Shown here: positions 24,264-32,182 of the stretch, piece by piece
Layout of the letters: each line of letters opens with the position of its first letter
How positions within the stretch are numbered: position 1 is the stretch's first letter
Assembly (NCBI RefSeq): GCF_902489365.1
Contig: NZ_CABTZR010000021.1
Location: 1 to 33,687, forward strand
Direction of reading: 5' to 3'
DNA length: 33,687 nt
Source of the DNA: an uncultured Corynebacterium sp.
GTDB taxonomy: Bacteria; Actinomycetota; Actinomycetes; Mycobacteriales; Mycobacteriaceae
Program-made: the position numbers and the translations under genes
The notes under the pieces: generated by a model
The model's input: the letters and a program-made list of their open reading frames with translations, nothing else
What the model was told of the DNA's origin: nothing
Databases searched by the model: none

Positions 24264-25321
24264 GCACTGCTCGCCGAGATGACGTGCGCGCCGAGACGCG
24301 CGTAGAGCGCATTCATCGCCGGATCCGCCTGGGCAACTGAGCAGTAAGCCCGGCGGACGTCGGGCCAGTGATGCGCCACCGCATACTGGGCATGCTGCTT
24401 GGCGCGTGTAGCCAAGCCACGCCGGCGCTGTTCGCGGTCTGTCACGGTAAGAGTCCACTCGCATACCTCAGGGTCCGCATCGCCGTGGCGGGAGAGTTCA
24501 GTAAGTGCGACGACGCGTCCTTGTTCGACAATGCCGACGAGGAGCGTATGTCCTTTGCGGGAGCGCAGCCGTGCGTGCGCTTCATTCAGTCGCTGTCGTG
24601 TCCATACGATGGGCTCGACGCTTAAGTCACCGTAGACCGCGTCGGTGGAGGCTAGAGTGAGCAGGTGCAGGACATCATCAAGCAGCTCCTCCGGGATGTC
24701 GTAGTCGGGCCACACCTGTGCACCAACCACTGGGGGAGTGGGGGCAATCTCGACGAACATCTGGCGCTCGGCGTGCTTGCGACGAAACCCGAGCTCAAGG
24801 TAAGCCTGCGACATCGGGTCATAGGTATGGTCCGCGTCTGGCGGGTACAGCATGCCAACCTGGGCAGTCGTGCGGCCCAGCTGGCGGGTAAGCCGGAGTG
24901 CCTCGCGGGCGAGGGATCGCGTGACCTCGAGAGCTTCTGGTTCTAGTTCCTCCCCGGGCAGGGGCAGGAGATCCGCGGCGAGGACGCATTCGATATCGGC
25001 GTTCTCCGTTTCTTCCAAGAGCGGAAGGGAGATGTGGATGAAGCCATCGAAATCGATTTCGGGGCTGGGCTCTGCCGCTGAGATAACGGGTAGACCCAGC
25101 TCACCAGCCCACCCCAAGGCGGAGTCAGTCAGCCCAAAGAGATAGGTGAGCGACTCTGTCGAGCCCTGAAGGCGTTGGAGAACGCGGCGTGGTGAGCCGC
25201 TGGCAGCGGGATCGCCACTGGCCTCTTGGGCGGCGAGGTTGGCGTCGAAAACGAAGCTGCGCAGGCAATCCGCCGGCTCAGCTGAGGCCGAACCCGGTGG
25301 CGCGACAATCTGAACGAACAC
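24245..25321 (-). CDS. Tandem GNAT-fold N-acetyltransferase
   Basis: The 358-residue protein looks like two GNAT-type domains. The C-terminal one has a good acetyl-CoA loop (WTLTVTDREQRRRGLATRAK) and a closing ALYARLGAHVI motif. The N-terminal one has a similar ending, QAYLELGFRRK, but no clear acetyl-CoA loop, so it may be degenerate. Tandem GNATs such as mycothiol synthase exist in actinobacteria, but nothing here identifies the substrate. The start is GTG 25321, 14 bp after the DUF349 gene, without a good ribosome site. Its 3' end overlaps the old-yellow-enzyme gene by 19 bp. Confidence 0.8.
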   Translation of the reverse strand: MFVQIVAPPGSASAEPADCLRSFVFDANLAAQEASGDPAASGSPRRVLQRLQGSTESLTYLFGLTDSALGWAGELGLPVISAAEPSPEIDFDGFIHISLPLLEETENADIECVLAADLLPLPGEELEPEALEVTRSLAREALRLTRQLGRTTAQVGMLYPPDADHTYDPMSQAYLELGFRRKHAERQMFVEIAPTPPVVGAQVWPDYDIPEELLDDVLHLLTLASTDAVYGDLSVEPIVWTRQRLNEAHARLRSRKGHTLLVGIVEQGRVVALTELSRHGDADPEVCEWTLTVTDREQRRRGLATRAKQHAQYAVAHHWPDVRRAYCSVAQADPAMNALYARLGAHVISASSAYELTV

Positions 25322-25335
25322 TCAGACCGAGGGTG

Positions 25336-26652
25336 CTACTTGTCGTTGACAGCAGCCGCTGCGGCATCCGCGAATTCCTGCCACTGCTTGGCCTGGGCAC
25401 GCAGATCTTCCGCCTTCTTGGTGTTGCCCTTGGCCTCGGCAGCTTCTGCCTGCGCGGTGAAGTCATCAACCTTGGACTGGAACTGGGCCACGCGGGCCTG
25501 GGCTTCCGGGTCCGTACGGCGCCATTGTGAATCCTCGGCATCGCTTACGCGCCTTTCCAGCGCTGAGATCTTGGCCTCGTACTCGCGCACCTGGTTGCGC
25601 GGAACGAAACCGATCTCTTCCCATTTTTCCTGCAGCTCCCGCAGCTTGGCTTTCGCCGAATCGATCGACTTGGCGGGATCAATCAGGGAATCATATTCCG
25701 CAATGAGCGCATCCTTGGCGGCGGCGTTCTCTGCGAACTGCTTGTCCCGCTCGTCATTGACGGCGTTACGAGCGTTGAAGAAATGATCCTGGGCGGCGCG
25801 GAAACGGGCCCAGAGCTTGTCGTCGATCTCACGAGGGGCGCGGCCAGCGGCCTTCCACTCCGTCATGAGATCACGGTAAGCGCGCGCCGTTTCGCCCCAG
25901 TTGGTGGACTCCTTAATTGCTTCTGCGCGCTCTACCAGCTCTTCCTTCTTGGCGCGGGCGGCCGCGCGGTTGCGATCCAGTTCGGCGAAGTGGGAGCCGC
26001 GGCGGCGGTTGAAGGAGTCACGGGCGCGGGAGTAGCGCTTCCACAGGGCATCATCCGTCTGGCGGTCGATGCCACGGATCTGCTTCCATTCCTCCAAGAT
26101 AGCGCGGATACGGTCGCCGGCGGCCTTCCACTCCGTCGAGTTGGCGGCGATGTCCTCGGCCTCGGCGGCGAGCTTTTCCTTTTTGGCAATGGCCTCTTCG
26201 CGGCGACGAGCCTTGTCAGCCTGTGCCTGCTCACCGGCTTCTACGGAGTGCTCGATGATCGTGGCTAGGCGCTTGTCCAATGCCGCGATATCACCGATTA
26301 CTGCCTGTGTAGGTAGGGACTCTCGCAGTTCCGCAGCAGTCGTCTTGATCGACGCGGCATCGCCCGGATGGGCTGTGAGGCGGGATTCTAGTAGTTCGAT
26401 CTCGGTGGACAGATCGTCATAGCGTGCACCAAAGTGCGCCAAGCCCTCTTCCGGGGTGCCGGCCTGCCACTCGCCGATTTTGCGTTCGCCTTCGGGGGCC
26501 TTGACGAATACCGACCCGTCAGCATCAACGCGGCCCCACTGGGCGGGATCATTCTTTGCGGGCTGCACGGGACGTGCGGCCGGGGCAGAGGAAGACGGGC
26601 CGGGACGAGCGCCCTTGCGAGGCATGGCTCCAGGGGAAGGAATAGCGGACAT
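25336..26652 (-). CDS. DUF349-repeat protein
   Basis: The 438-residue protein has a Pro/Ala-rich N-terminus and then long charged helices with repeated DUF349 units. Two clear copies read LWKRYSRARDSFNRRRG and LWARFRAAQDHFFNARN, each preceded by a conserved Trp-Lys stretch, and further weaker copies follow. It ends in a coiled-coil, Ala/Glu-rich tail. Homologues (Rv2731-type) sit near miaB in mycobacteria. The biochemical function is unknown; a nucleic-acid or cell-envelope scaffold role is only speculation. ATG 26652 has AAGGTGG upstream. Confidence 0.88.
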   Translation of the reverse strand: MSAIPSPGAMPRKGARPGPSSSAPAARPVQPAKNDPAQWGRVDADGSVFVKAPEGERKIGEWQAGTPEEGLAHFGARYDDLSTEIELLESRLTAHPGDAASIKTTAAELRESLPTQAVIGDIAALDKRLATIIEHSVEAGEQAQADKARRREEAIAKKEKLAAEAEDIAANSTEWKAAGDRIRAILEEWKQIRGIDRQTDDALWKRYSRARDSFNRRRGSHFAELDRNRAAARAKKEELVERAEAIKESTNWGETARAYRDLMTEWKAAGRAPREIDDKLWARFRAAQDHFFNARNAVNDERDKQFAENAAAKDALIAEYDSLIDPAKSIDSAKAKLRELQEKWEEIGFVPRNQVREYEAKISALERRVSDAEDSQWRRTDPEAQARVAQFQSKVDDFTAQAEAAEAKGNTKKAEDLRAQAKQWQEFADAAAAAVNDK

Positions 26653-26672
26653 GCTAAGAAACCACCTTCGGT

Positions 26673-26701
26673 ATTATCGCGCCGCGCGACACGGCTGCCA
26701 G
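26673..26701 (-). promoter_or_regulatory. Promoter of the DUF349-GNAT pair
   Basis: On the minus strand, CTGGCA (-35), a 17-bp spacer and GATAAT (-10), about 20 nt before ATG 26652. The transcript would carry a short leader with the AAGGTGG ribosome site. Confidence 0.5.
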
Positions 26702-26783
26702 AACTTATGTGACACAACACTACCGTTTCCGCCGCGCAGCCGCGTGTTAACCCCGAAAAACTAACCTTATAGGATGGGAGTTG

Positions 26784-27416
26784 ATGCAAAATCTCATGGT
26801 TATGCCAGCCTCACCGGCCTTGGCGGAAGAATTGTCACCCAGCGATGACGCGTCGCGCGCGCTCCTTAGCGCCGCCTGCGAGCTCACGCGTGATGCCGCA
26901 CGCGTCAACGGTAGTGCACCGCTTAAGGTCGACATCGTGGGATCGCGCGATGCGCGCTGGCGTACCGAGCACACAGGAAGTTTGAGAGCGTGGGGCGCAC
27001 CCCAGGTCGACGTCGGCGGCGGAAACTACCTGCCCGAGATAATGGCCCGCTACGTACTCACTAGCGCGCTCGGGGCAGAAAGCAGTCACCACGCCTTCAC
27101 GGTGGAAGACTCCCGCGCCGACCTAGGGCAGGTGCGTTCCGGACGGTTCACAGTAGTGTGTGTTGATGGCTCTGCAGGCTTGACGGAGCGCGCGCCGCTC
27201 GCCCTCGTCAAGGGTGCACGGGACACTCACCTGTGGTGCGAAAGCGTGCTGGCCGGCGCGGAGGACGACTGTAACGAAGAGCTGCTCCATTCGACGGGAG
27301 TGCTCGAAACGGCACTGTGGGCGCAGCTGGCAGGCGTGCATCCACGGCATGCGGAGCTTCGGGCAGCGGATTCAACCCTCGGGGTAGGGCGCTATGTGGC
27401 GGGGTGGCAGTGCTAA
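26784..27416 (+). CDS. Rv2728c-like Ala-rich hypothetical protein
   Basis: The 210-residue protein resembles the conserved Ala-rich protein that lies directly before miaA in mycobacteria (Rv2728c); I recognise it mainly by position. Visible features are a hydrophobic N-terminus, VVCVDGSAGLTERAPLALV in the middle and a histidine-containing SSHHAF stretch. I cannot assign a function. A -10-like TAGGAT (26770-26775) lies 8 nt before ATG 26784; TTG 26781 is an alternative. The stop overlaps miaA by one base. Confidence 0.65.
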   Translation: MQNLMVMPASPALAEELSPSDDASRALLSAACELTRDAARVNGSAPLKVDIVGSRDARWRTEHTGSLRAWGAPQVDVGGGNYLPEIMARYVLTSALGAESSHHAFTVEDSRADLGQVRSGRFTVVCVDGSAGLTERAPLALVKGARDTHLWCESVLAGAEDDCNEELLHSTGVLETALWAQLAGVHPRHAELRAADSTLGVGRYVAGWQC

Positions 27417-28342
27417 TGCCTAAGACTCTCAGCAGCGGCCCAACCCCGATTGCCGTCGTGGGCCCGACGGCCTCCGGAAAATCAGCACTCGGAGTCGCCT
27501 TGGCGCACGAGCTCGACGGGGAGGTAGTCAACGTCGATTCGATGCAGCTTTACCGGGGCATGGACATCGGCACGGCCAAGCTGACGCTGGAGGAGCGCGA
27601 AGGTATCCCGCACCATCAACTCGATGTGTGGGACGTGACGGAAACGGCGTCGGTAGCGCGCTATCAGTCCGCTGCCATCGCGGATATCGAGAGTATTCGA
27701 GCGCGTGGGAACACCCCGATCTTGGTGGGCGGCTCCATGCTCTATGTCCAATCACTCGTGGATGATTGGCAATTCCCGCCCACTGATCCGCAGGTGCGCG
27801 CTCGCTGGGAGGCCCGGCGCCAAGAGATTGGTACCGATGCTTTGCACGCAGAGCTTGCCCACGTGGACCCTGCCGCCGCCGAGATTATCGAGGACAAAGA
27901 CCCGCGCCGCACAGTACGCGCACTGGAAGTCATCGAGCTTACAGGCAAGCCTTTCAAAGCCAGCCAGCCACCGAAGAACGCCCCGCCCCGGTGGGGCACG
28001 AGAATCCTCGGGTTGCGCACGGAAGCCAGCTGGTTGAACCCGCGCATCGAGCTGCGTAGCCGCCTCATGTTCGACAAGGGGCTGGTGGAGGAAGTCGAGA
28101 GCCTCCAAATCCGCGGCTTGAAGGCTGAGTCTACGGCCGGGCGGGCGATTGGCTATGCCCAAGTTCTCCAAGCCCAGCGCGGAGAGCTGACATGGGAGGA
28201 GGCAGTGGAGCGCACTATCACCGGAACCCGCCGCTATGTGCGCCGCCAGCGCGCCTGGTTCAACCGCGATAAGCGGATCCACTGGTTGGATGCTGCGGCT
28301 GACACGACCACGCAGGCTTTGCGTGTCCTCGAAGGGCGTTAG
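27416..28342 (+). CDS. miaA: tRNA dimethylallyltransferase MiaA
   Basis: Transfers the dimethylallyl group to A37 of tRNAs reading UNN codons, the step before MiaB. The 308-residue protein has the P-loop GPTASGKS at 16-23, the catalytic stretch VDSMQLYRGMDIGTAK, the insert around IGTDALHAEL and the C-terminal TRRYVRRQRAWF region. The start overlaps the upstream stop as TAATG. The dapF start is 11 bp downstream. Confidence 0.96.
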   Translation: MPKTLSSGPTPIAVVGPTASGKSALGVALAHELDGEVVNVDSMQLYRGMDIGTAKLTLEEREGIPHHQLDVWDVTETASVARYQSAAIADIESIRARGNTPILVGGSMLYVQSLVDDWQFPPTDPQVRARWEARRQEIGTDALHAELAHVDPAAAEIIEDKDPRRTVRALEVIELTGKPFKASQPPKNAPPRWGTRILGLRTEASWLNPRIELRSRLMFDKGLVEEVESLQIRGLKAESTAGRAIGYAQVLQAQRGELTWEEAVERTITGTRRYVRRQRAWFNRDKRIHWLDAAADTTTQALRVLEGR

Positions 28343-28345
28343 ACT
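28340..28345 (+). promoter_or_regulatory. -10-like TAGACT for dapF
   Basis: TAGACT overlaps the miaA stop and lies 8 nt before ATG 28354, consistent with an additional leaderless dapF transcript. Confidence 0.35.
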
Positions 28346-28353
28346 CTACAGCT

Positions 28354-29190
28354 ATGAACTTTGCTAAAGGCCACGGAACTGAGAACGACTTCGTCATTGT
28401 GGAGGGAACCGAGCCGCTACCGCCGGAAAAGGTAGCGGCACTGTGTGACCGTCGAGCGGGAATCGGCGCCGACGGTGTACTGCGCGTCATCCGCGCCGGT
28501 GAGTTGCTTGCCAGCGGGGAAATCGATGAGCTCGCGCCGGGTATTAACACCGATGACTGGTTCATGGACTACCGCAACGCGGATGGCTCCGTGGCGGAAA
28601 TGTGTGGCAACGGCACCCGCGTCTTCGCGCATTGGGTCCGCTCCCGTGGGTTGGTGGACACCGATACTTTCACCGTCGGTACGCGTGCTGGGGCCAAGCA
28701 GGTCACCGTCCACTCCTTCAATGAGACCGCGGCAGAGGTCAGCGTGGAGATGGGGGCAGCACAGGTGCTCGGTGTCTCCACCGCCTCGATGGCAGGAGAG
28801 AGCTTCGCCGGGCTAGGAGTGGATGTGGGAAACCCCCATTTGGCGGCCGTTATCCCGGGGCTTAGCGCAGAGGCCTTGGCTGGCAAGCGCCTTGAGCAGC
28901 CTGTCTTTGACACTGATTTTTTCCCGGCAGGCGTCAACGTAGAGTTGGTGACACCTTTGCGCGATGGTGTGATTCACATGCGCGTCTTCGAGCGCGGCTC
29001 GGGTGAGACTCGCTCGTGCGGCACCGGAACGGTAGCGGCAGCGTGCGCCGCGCTTGCCGATGCCTCCCACACCACCGGCCGCGTCCGCGTCATCGTCCCC
29101 GGCGGCGAAGTTCAAGTAGAAATCACTGAGGAAGGATCTACACTGACGGGGCCTTCGCGCATCGTAGCAACAGGCGAAACCTCACTATAG
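28354..29190 (+). CDS. dapF: Diaminopimelate epimerase DapF
   Basis: Converts LL- to meso-diaminopimelate, the form used for lysine and peptidoglycan. The 278-residue protein has both catalytic cysteines, C84 in EMCGNGTRVFA and C222 in TRSCGTGTVAAA, and the pseudo-symmetric two-domain arrangement of the family. It completes a set of three dap genes in the window. It is close behind miaA as in mycobacteria and is followed by a terminator at 29199-29229. Confidence 0.97.
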   Translation: MNFAKGHGTENDFVIVEGTEPLPPEKVAALCDRRAGIGADGVLRVIRAGELLASGEIDELAPGINTDDWFMDYRNADGSVAEMCGNGTRVFAHWVRSRGLVDTDTFTVGTRAGAKQVTVHSFNETAAEVSVEMGAAQVLGVSTASMAGESFAGLGVDVGNPHLAAVIPGLSAEALAGKRLEQPVFDTDFFPAGVNVELVTPLRDGVIHMRVFERGSGETRSCGTGTVAAACAALADASHTTGRVRVIVPGGEVQVEITEEGSTLTGPSRIVATGETSL

Positions 29191-29198
29191 GGCTTTTC

Positions 29199-29229
29199 GG
29201 GACGGCGTTTAGCGCCCGTCCCCCTTTTT
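29199..29229 (+). terminator. Rho-independent terminator of dapF
   Basis: Nine-pair stem GGGACG-GCG (29199-29207) with CGC-CGTCCC (29213-29222, one bulged C), a 5-nt loop, then CC and TTTTT at 29225-29229. It overlaps the last codons of the convergent gene at 29209-29742. Confidence 0.75.
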
Positions 29230-29742
29230 GTAGTTGGTGCCCAAGGCCAAGGCAGCGCGGCGGGCGGCCAGCCAGGCTTCTTTGAGTTCGGCGGCCCGAT
29301 CATCGGCCACCTTGAGCAAGGATTCGAGTTCGCTGGTGCCAGTATCTGGCGAATTAATCCGCGCATCGAGACGGCGCAAGAAACGCTGCGCACCATGCAT
29401 TTCATAGTGGAACGCTTCGATAGTGGGGTTCGTGCAGTCGACGTCGGCAAGCGCCGGGCGGTGAAGCGTGCGGTCCGCTAGTGCTTCAGCATCGTCGCTC
29501 GTAGCAAACGTGGCGTAGTCCTCGAGGACCCCCGTAATGTCCTCCACCGTGAGCGCGATGGAAGCCCGCAGCGCCGCATGTTCCGAGGCATCGGGGCGGG
29601 CGCCGACAAAGAGCCATAGCGCCCCGCAGATAAAGATGGCGAGAATAACTCCCGGCAGCTTCAGCGTCACAATCAACACCGCCGCGGTAACCCCGGCAAG
29701 GAGCAGGGCAAAACCCTGACGCTGAGATGCGGAAAAACTCAT
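29209..29742 (-). CDS. Two-helix membrane protein of unknown function
   Basis: The 177-residue protein has two N-terminal membrane helices (about residues 10-47) and a long charged, helical cytoplasmic part. I do not recognise a family. On the minus strand a -10-like TAGAGT lies 7 nt before ATG 29742, the leaderless pattern. It lies 21 bp after the upstream gene in the same direction, so the two may be co-transcribed. Its end overlaps the dapF terminator. Confidence 0.65.
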   Translation of the reverse strand: MSFSASQRQGFALLLAGVTAAVLIVTLKLPGVILAIFICGALWLFVGARPDASEHAALRASIALTVEDITGVLEDYATFATSDDAEALADRTLHRPALADVDCTNPTIEAFHYEMHGAQRFLRRLDARINSPDTGTSELESLLKVADDRAAELKEAWLAARRAALALGTNYKKGDGR

Positions 29743-29763
29743 GCTTACGACTCTACGGTATGC

Positions 29764-30537
29764 CTAGTGGCCGCCGCAGCCCCCAGAGCCACAGGCGCAG
29801 CCGCCGTCGCCGCCACAGCCGCCGGTGGGCAGCGCAATCGAGGCGGTCAGCATCGCCGTTCCCGCGAGAACGGAATCCTTCGGTGGCAACTCGCCAAAGC
29901 TCTCCGGCAGGCACAGATCGAAGGGGAAGGTGCCATCCATGACGAGGTGCATGAAGCGCTCACCGGTGAGCTGGTTGTGGCGCCACTCGGATTCCATGAC
30001 CCGTGCGGAAAAAGTGCAGCCCGGGGTGGGGGATTCGGCGCCGGAACCGGCCGCAACAATTGCCGCGCCAGTGGATTCAAACGTGGCTGGGTAGGCACCC
30101 TTCTCGGCTTCGTAAGCTTCAGTGCTGCCGAAGACGGTGACGTCGAGGCCCATCGCGGTGAGCTCTACCTGTTGCCACTGCTGGGTGTCCTCATCTGCCA
30201 AGAGCGGGCCCTGCGCCAGGTTCGCCGTTGCTTGCGCGAGAAGGTTTCCGAAAGGATCGATGATGTCCAGGTAAGCCAAGACATCGTTGATCATAGAGAC
30301 GTGAGCGAATCCTTGGGTGACGCCCTCGAAACCGATAAAGGTGGCGAAAGGTTCGACGGCAAGGATATTGAGTTGCGCCCCGGAAGGATCCGAGAACTGA
30401 ATAAGTTGTCCCCCGCGAACCTCCCCGGTGACTGCCAGCTGGTTGGTGGAAATGGCTGCTTCGACGGCGTCCTGCCAGCGCTCGTAGTTGAGGCCAATGG
30501 CCTGCATCTCTGGGTGGGTGGTCTCTTTGACGGTCAT
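29764..30537 (-). CDS. Uncharacterised protein with Cys/Gly-rich C-terminal tail
   Basis: The 257-residue soluble protein has an N-terminal mixed alpha/beta region (WQDAVEAAISTNQLAV, QLIQFSDPSGAQLNIL) and a middle portion with SARVMESEWRHNQLTGERFM. It ends GGCGGDGGCACGSGGCGGH: four cysteines and a terminal histidine within 19 residues. No known domain is evident to me. The tail could bind a metal or a cofactor, which is inference. I chose the ATG at 30537 (MTVKE) over 30546 because TACAAT lies 7 nt before it. It is divergent from hflX. Confidence 0.7.
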   Translation of the reverse strand: MTVKETTHPEMQAIGLNYERWQDAVEAAISTNQLAVTGEVRGGQLIQFSDPSGAQLNILAVEPFATFIGFEGVTQGFAHVSMINDVLAYLDIIDPFGNLLAQATANLAQGPLLADEDTQQWQQVELTAMGLDVTVFGSTEAYEAEKGAYPATFESTGAAIVAAGSGAESPTPGCTFSARVMESEWRHNQLTGERFMHLVMDGTFPFDLCLPESFGELPPKDSVLAGTAMLTASIALPTGGCGGDGGCACGSGGCGGH

Positions 30538-30636
30538 GCGGCCCATTGTATCTGGCGCCGCGATGACTCAAAAATGTTGTCGGTGAGCCTTGCCGCCGGG
30601 GATCGGCACAAGGTCGTGTGCAACGGAGATTCCCTG

Positions 30637-30665
30637 TTGAGAGGCGTGACGTGCAAGAATAGAAA
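30637..30665 (+). promoter_or_regulatory. hflX promoter
   Basis: TTGAGA (30637-30642), a 17-bp spacer and TAGAAA (30660-30665), ending 4 nt before ATG 30670. No Shine-Dalgarno sequence lies between, so the mRNA should be leaderless or nearly so. A near-palindrome TGCCG...CGGCA lies further up at about 30590-30607. Confidence 0.6.
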
Positions 30666-30669
30666 ACAT

Positions 30670-32148
30670 ATGACAAAAGAAACCCATGATGATCTCCTCG
30701 CGAGGGCTTTTGGTGAGCCCGCGCCCAAACCGCAGGTGCCGTCCACCGGTGATTTCGACCTCGCGGAGCGCAACGCTTTCCGGCGAGTGAACCGTAAGAC
30801 CACGATCCGCTCAGAAGACAGCACGGACATCTACGAGGTGGAGTACCGCAAGCTCCGCCTTGAGCAAGTGATCTTGGTGGGCGTGTGGACTGAAGGTACC
30901 GTGGCCGAGGTTGAGGCCACGATGGCGGAGCTTGTCGCGTTGACGGAGACCGCGGGTGCGGAGGTTATTGAAGCCCTGTACCAGAAGCGCGACAAGCCGG
31001 ATCCTGGAACCTATATCGGTTCCGGCAAGGTGAAAGAGCTCAAGGATATCGTGACTGCCACCGGCGCGGATACCGTGGTGTGCGACGGCGAACTTACCCC
31101 GGGCCAGCTCACGGCATTAGAACGAGCGCTCAACACCAAGGTTATCGACCGCACCATGCTCATCTTGGACATCTTCGCGCAGCACGCCAAGTCCAAGGAA
31201 GGCAAAGTCCAAGTCTCGCTCGCACAGCTGGAGTATCTCTACACCCATACACGCGGTTGGGGCGGTAGCCTCTCGCGCCAGGCGGGTGGCCGAGCCGGAT
31301 CCAACGGCGGTGTCGGCCTGCGCGGACCCGGTGAAACCAAGATTGAGACGGATCGTCGCCGCATCCGCACGCAGATGGCGCTCTTGCGCAAGGAACTTAA
31401 AGGGATGAAGACGGAACGCGAGATCAAGCGCTCGCGCCGCGCATCCTCAACGATTGCGCAGATCGCTATTGCTGGCTACACCAACGCCGGCAAGTCTTCG
31501 CTCATCAACGCGATGACGGGCGCTGGCGTGCTGGTGGAGGACGCGTTGTTCGCTACCTTGGATCCCACCACGCGCCGCGCCGAGCTTGGCGACGGCCGCC
31601 AGGTCGTCTTCACCGATACCGTCGGCTTTGTGCGCCACTTGCCGACGCAGCTGGTGGAAGCCTTCAAATCCACCTTGGAGGAAGTGCTCGCAGCGGATTT
31701 GATGCTCCACGTGGTGGACGGCTCTGATCCTTTCCCGCTCAAGCAGATTGAAGCGGTTAACAAGGTCATCTATGACATTGTGAAGGACACCGGTGAGGAA
31801 GCCCCGCCGGAGATTATCGTCATCAATAAGATTGACCAGGCTGACCCCCTGGTACTCGCGGAGTTGCGCCACGCCCTCGACCGCGACAATGTCGTCTATG
31901 TCTCCGCCAAGACGGGGGAGGGCATCGATGAGCTCACTGCGCGTGTGGAGCTGTTCCTCAATTCCCAGGACGAGCATGTGCAGTTGCTCGTTCCGTTTAC
32001 CCGCGGGGACGTGGTCGATCGCATCCATACCCAGGGCACCGTGCGCAGCGAGGAGTACACGGGGGAGGGCACGCTTGTCGACGTTCGCCTGCCCGCCTCC
32101 ATTGCCGCCGAACTCAGGGAATTTCGCGTGGCCGGTGAGGACGCTTAG
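30670..32148 (+). CDS. hflX: Ribosome-associated GTPase HflX
   Basis: GTPase that splits or rescues stalled ribosomes under stress. The 492-residue protein has the N-terminal HflX domain (DPGTYIGSGKVKEL), the Gly-rich linker (GGRAGSNGGVGLRGPGETK) and the GTPase motifs G1 GYTNAGKSSL, G3 DTVGF, G4 NKID and G5 VSAKTG. The longer open frame running back to 29767 is antisense to the previous gene and is not used. In C. glutamicum hflX has been placed under ClgR, whose gene is in this window, but I see no clear ClgR site here. Confidence 0.95.
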   Translation: MTKETHDDLLARAFGEPAPKPQVPSTGDFDLAERNAFRRVNRKTTIRSEDSTDIYEVEYRKLRLEQVILVGVWTEGTVAEVEATMAELVALTETAGAEVIEALYQKRDKPDPGTYIGSGKVKELKDIVTATGADTVVCDGELTPGQLTALERALNTKVIDRTMLILDIFAQHAKSKEGKVQVSLAQLEYLYTHTRGWGGSLSRQAGGRAGSNGGVGLRGPGETKIETDRRRIRTQMALLRKELKGMKTEREIKRSRRASSTIAQIAIAGYTNAGKSSLINAMTGAGVLVEDALFATLDPTTRRAELGDGRQVVFTDTVGFVRHLPTQLVEAFKSTLEEVLAADLMLHVVDGSDPFPLKQIEAVNKVIYDIVKDTGEEAPPEIIVINKIDQADPLVLAELRHALDRDNVVYVSAKTGEGIDELTARVELFLNSQDEHVQLLVPFTRGDVVDRIHTQGTVRSEEYTGEGTLVDVRLPASIAAELREFRVAGEDA

Positions 32149-32182
32149 GTTTCGGTGCTCCCGTGAGCCATAATTATGGTTC

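Noticed and set aside
26754..26780. DtxR/IdeR iron box near CTAACCTTATAGG
   Set aside because: Only a half-site resembles the consensus and the other arm is missing.
29767..30669. Upstream in-frame extension of hflX
   Set aside because: It lies antisense to the Cys-tailed gene, resembles no HflX N-terminus, and hflX has a good promoter just before 30670.
30540..30669. ClgR operator before hflX
   Set aside because: No sequence fits the described CGC...GCG pattern; the near-palindrome TGCCG...CGGCA has the wrong spacing.
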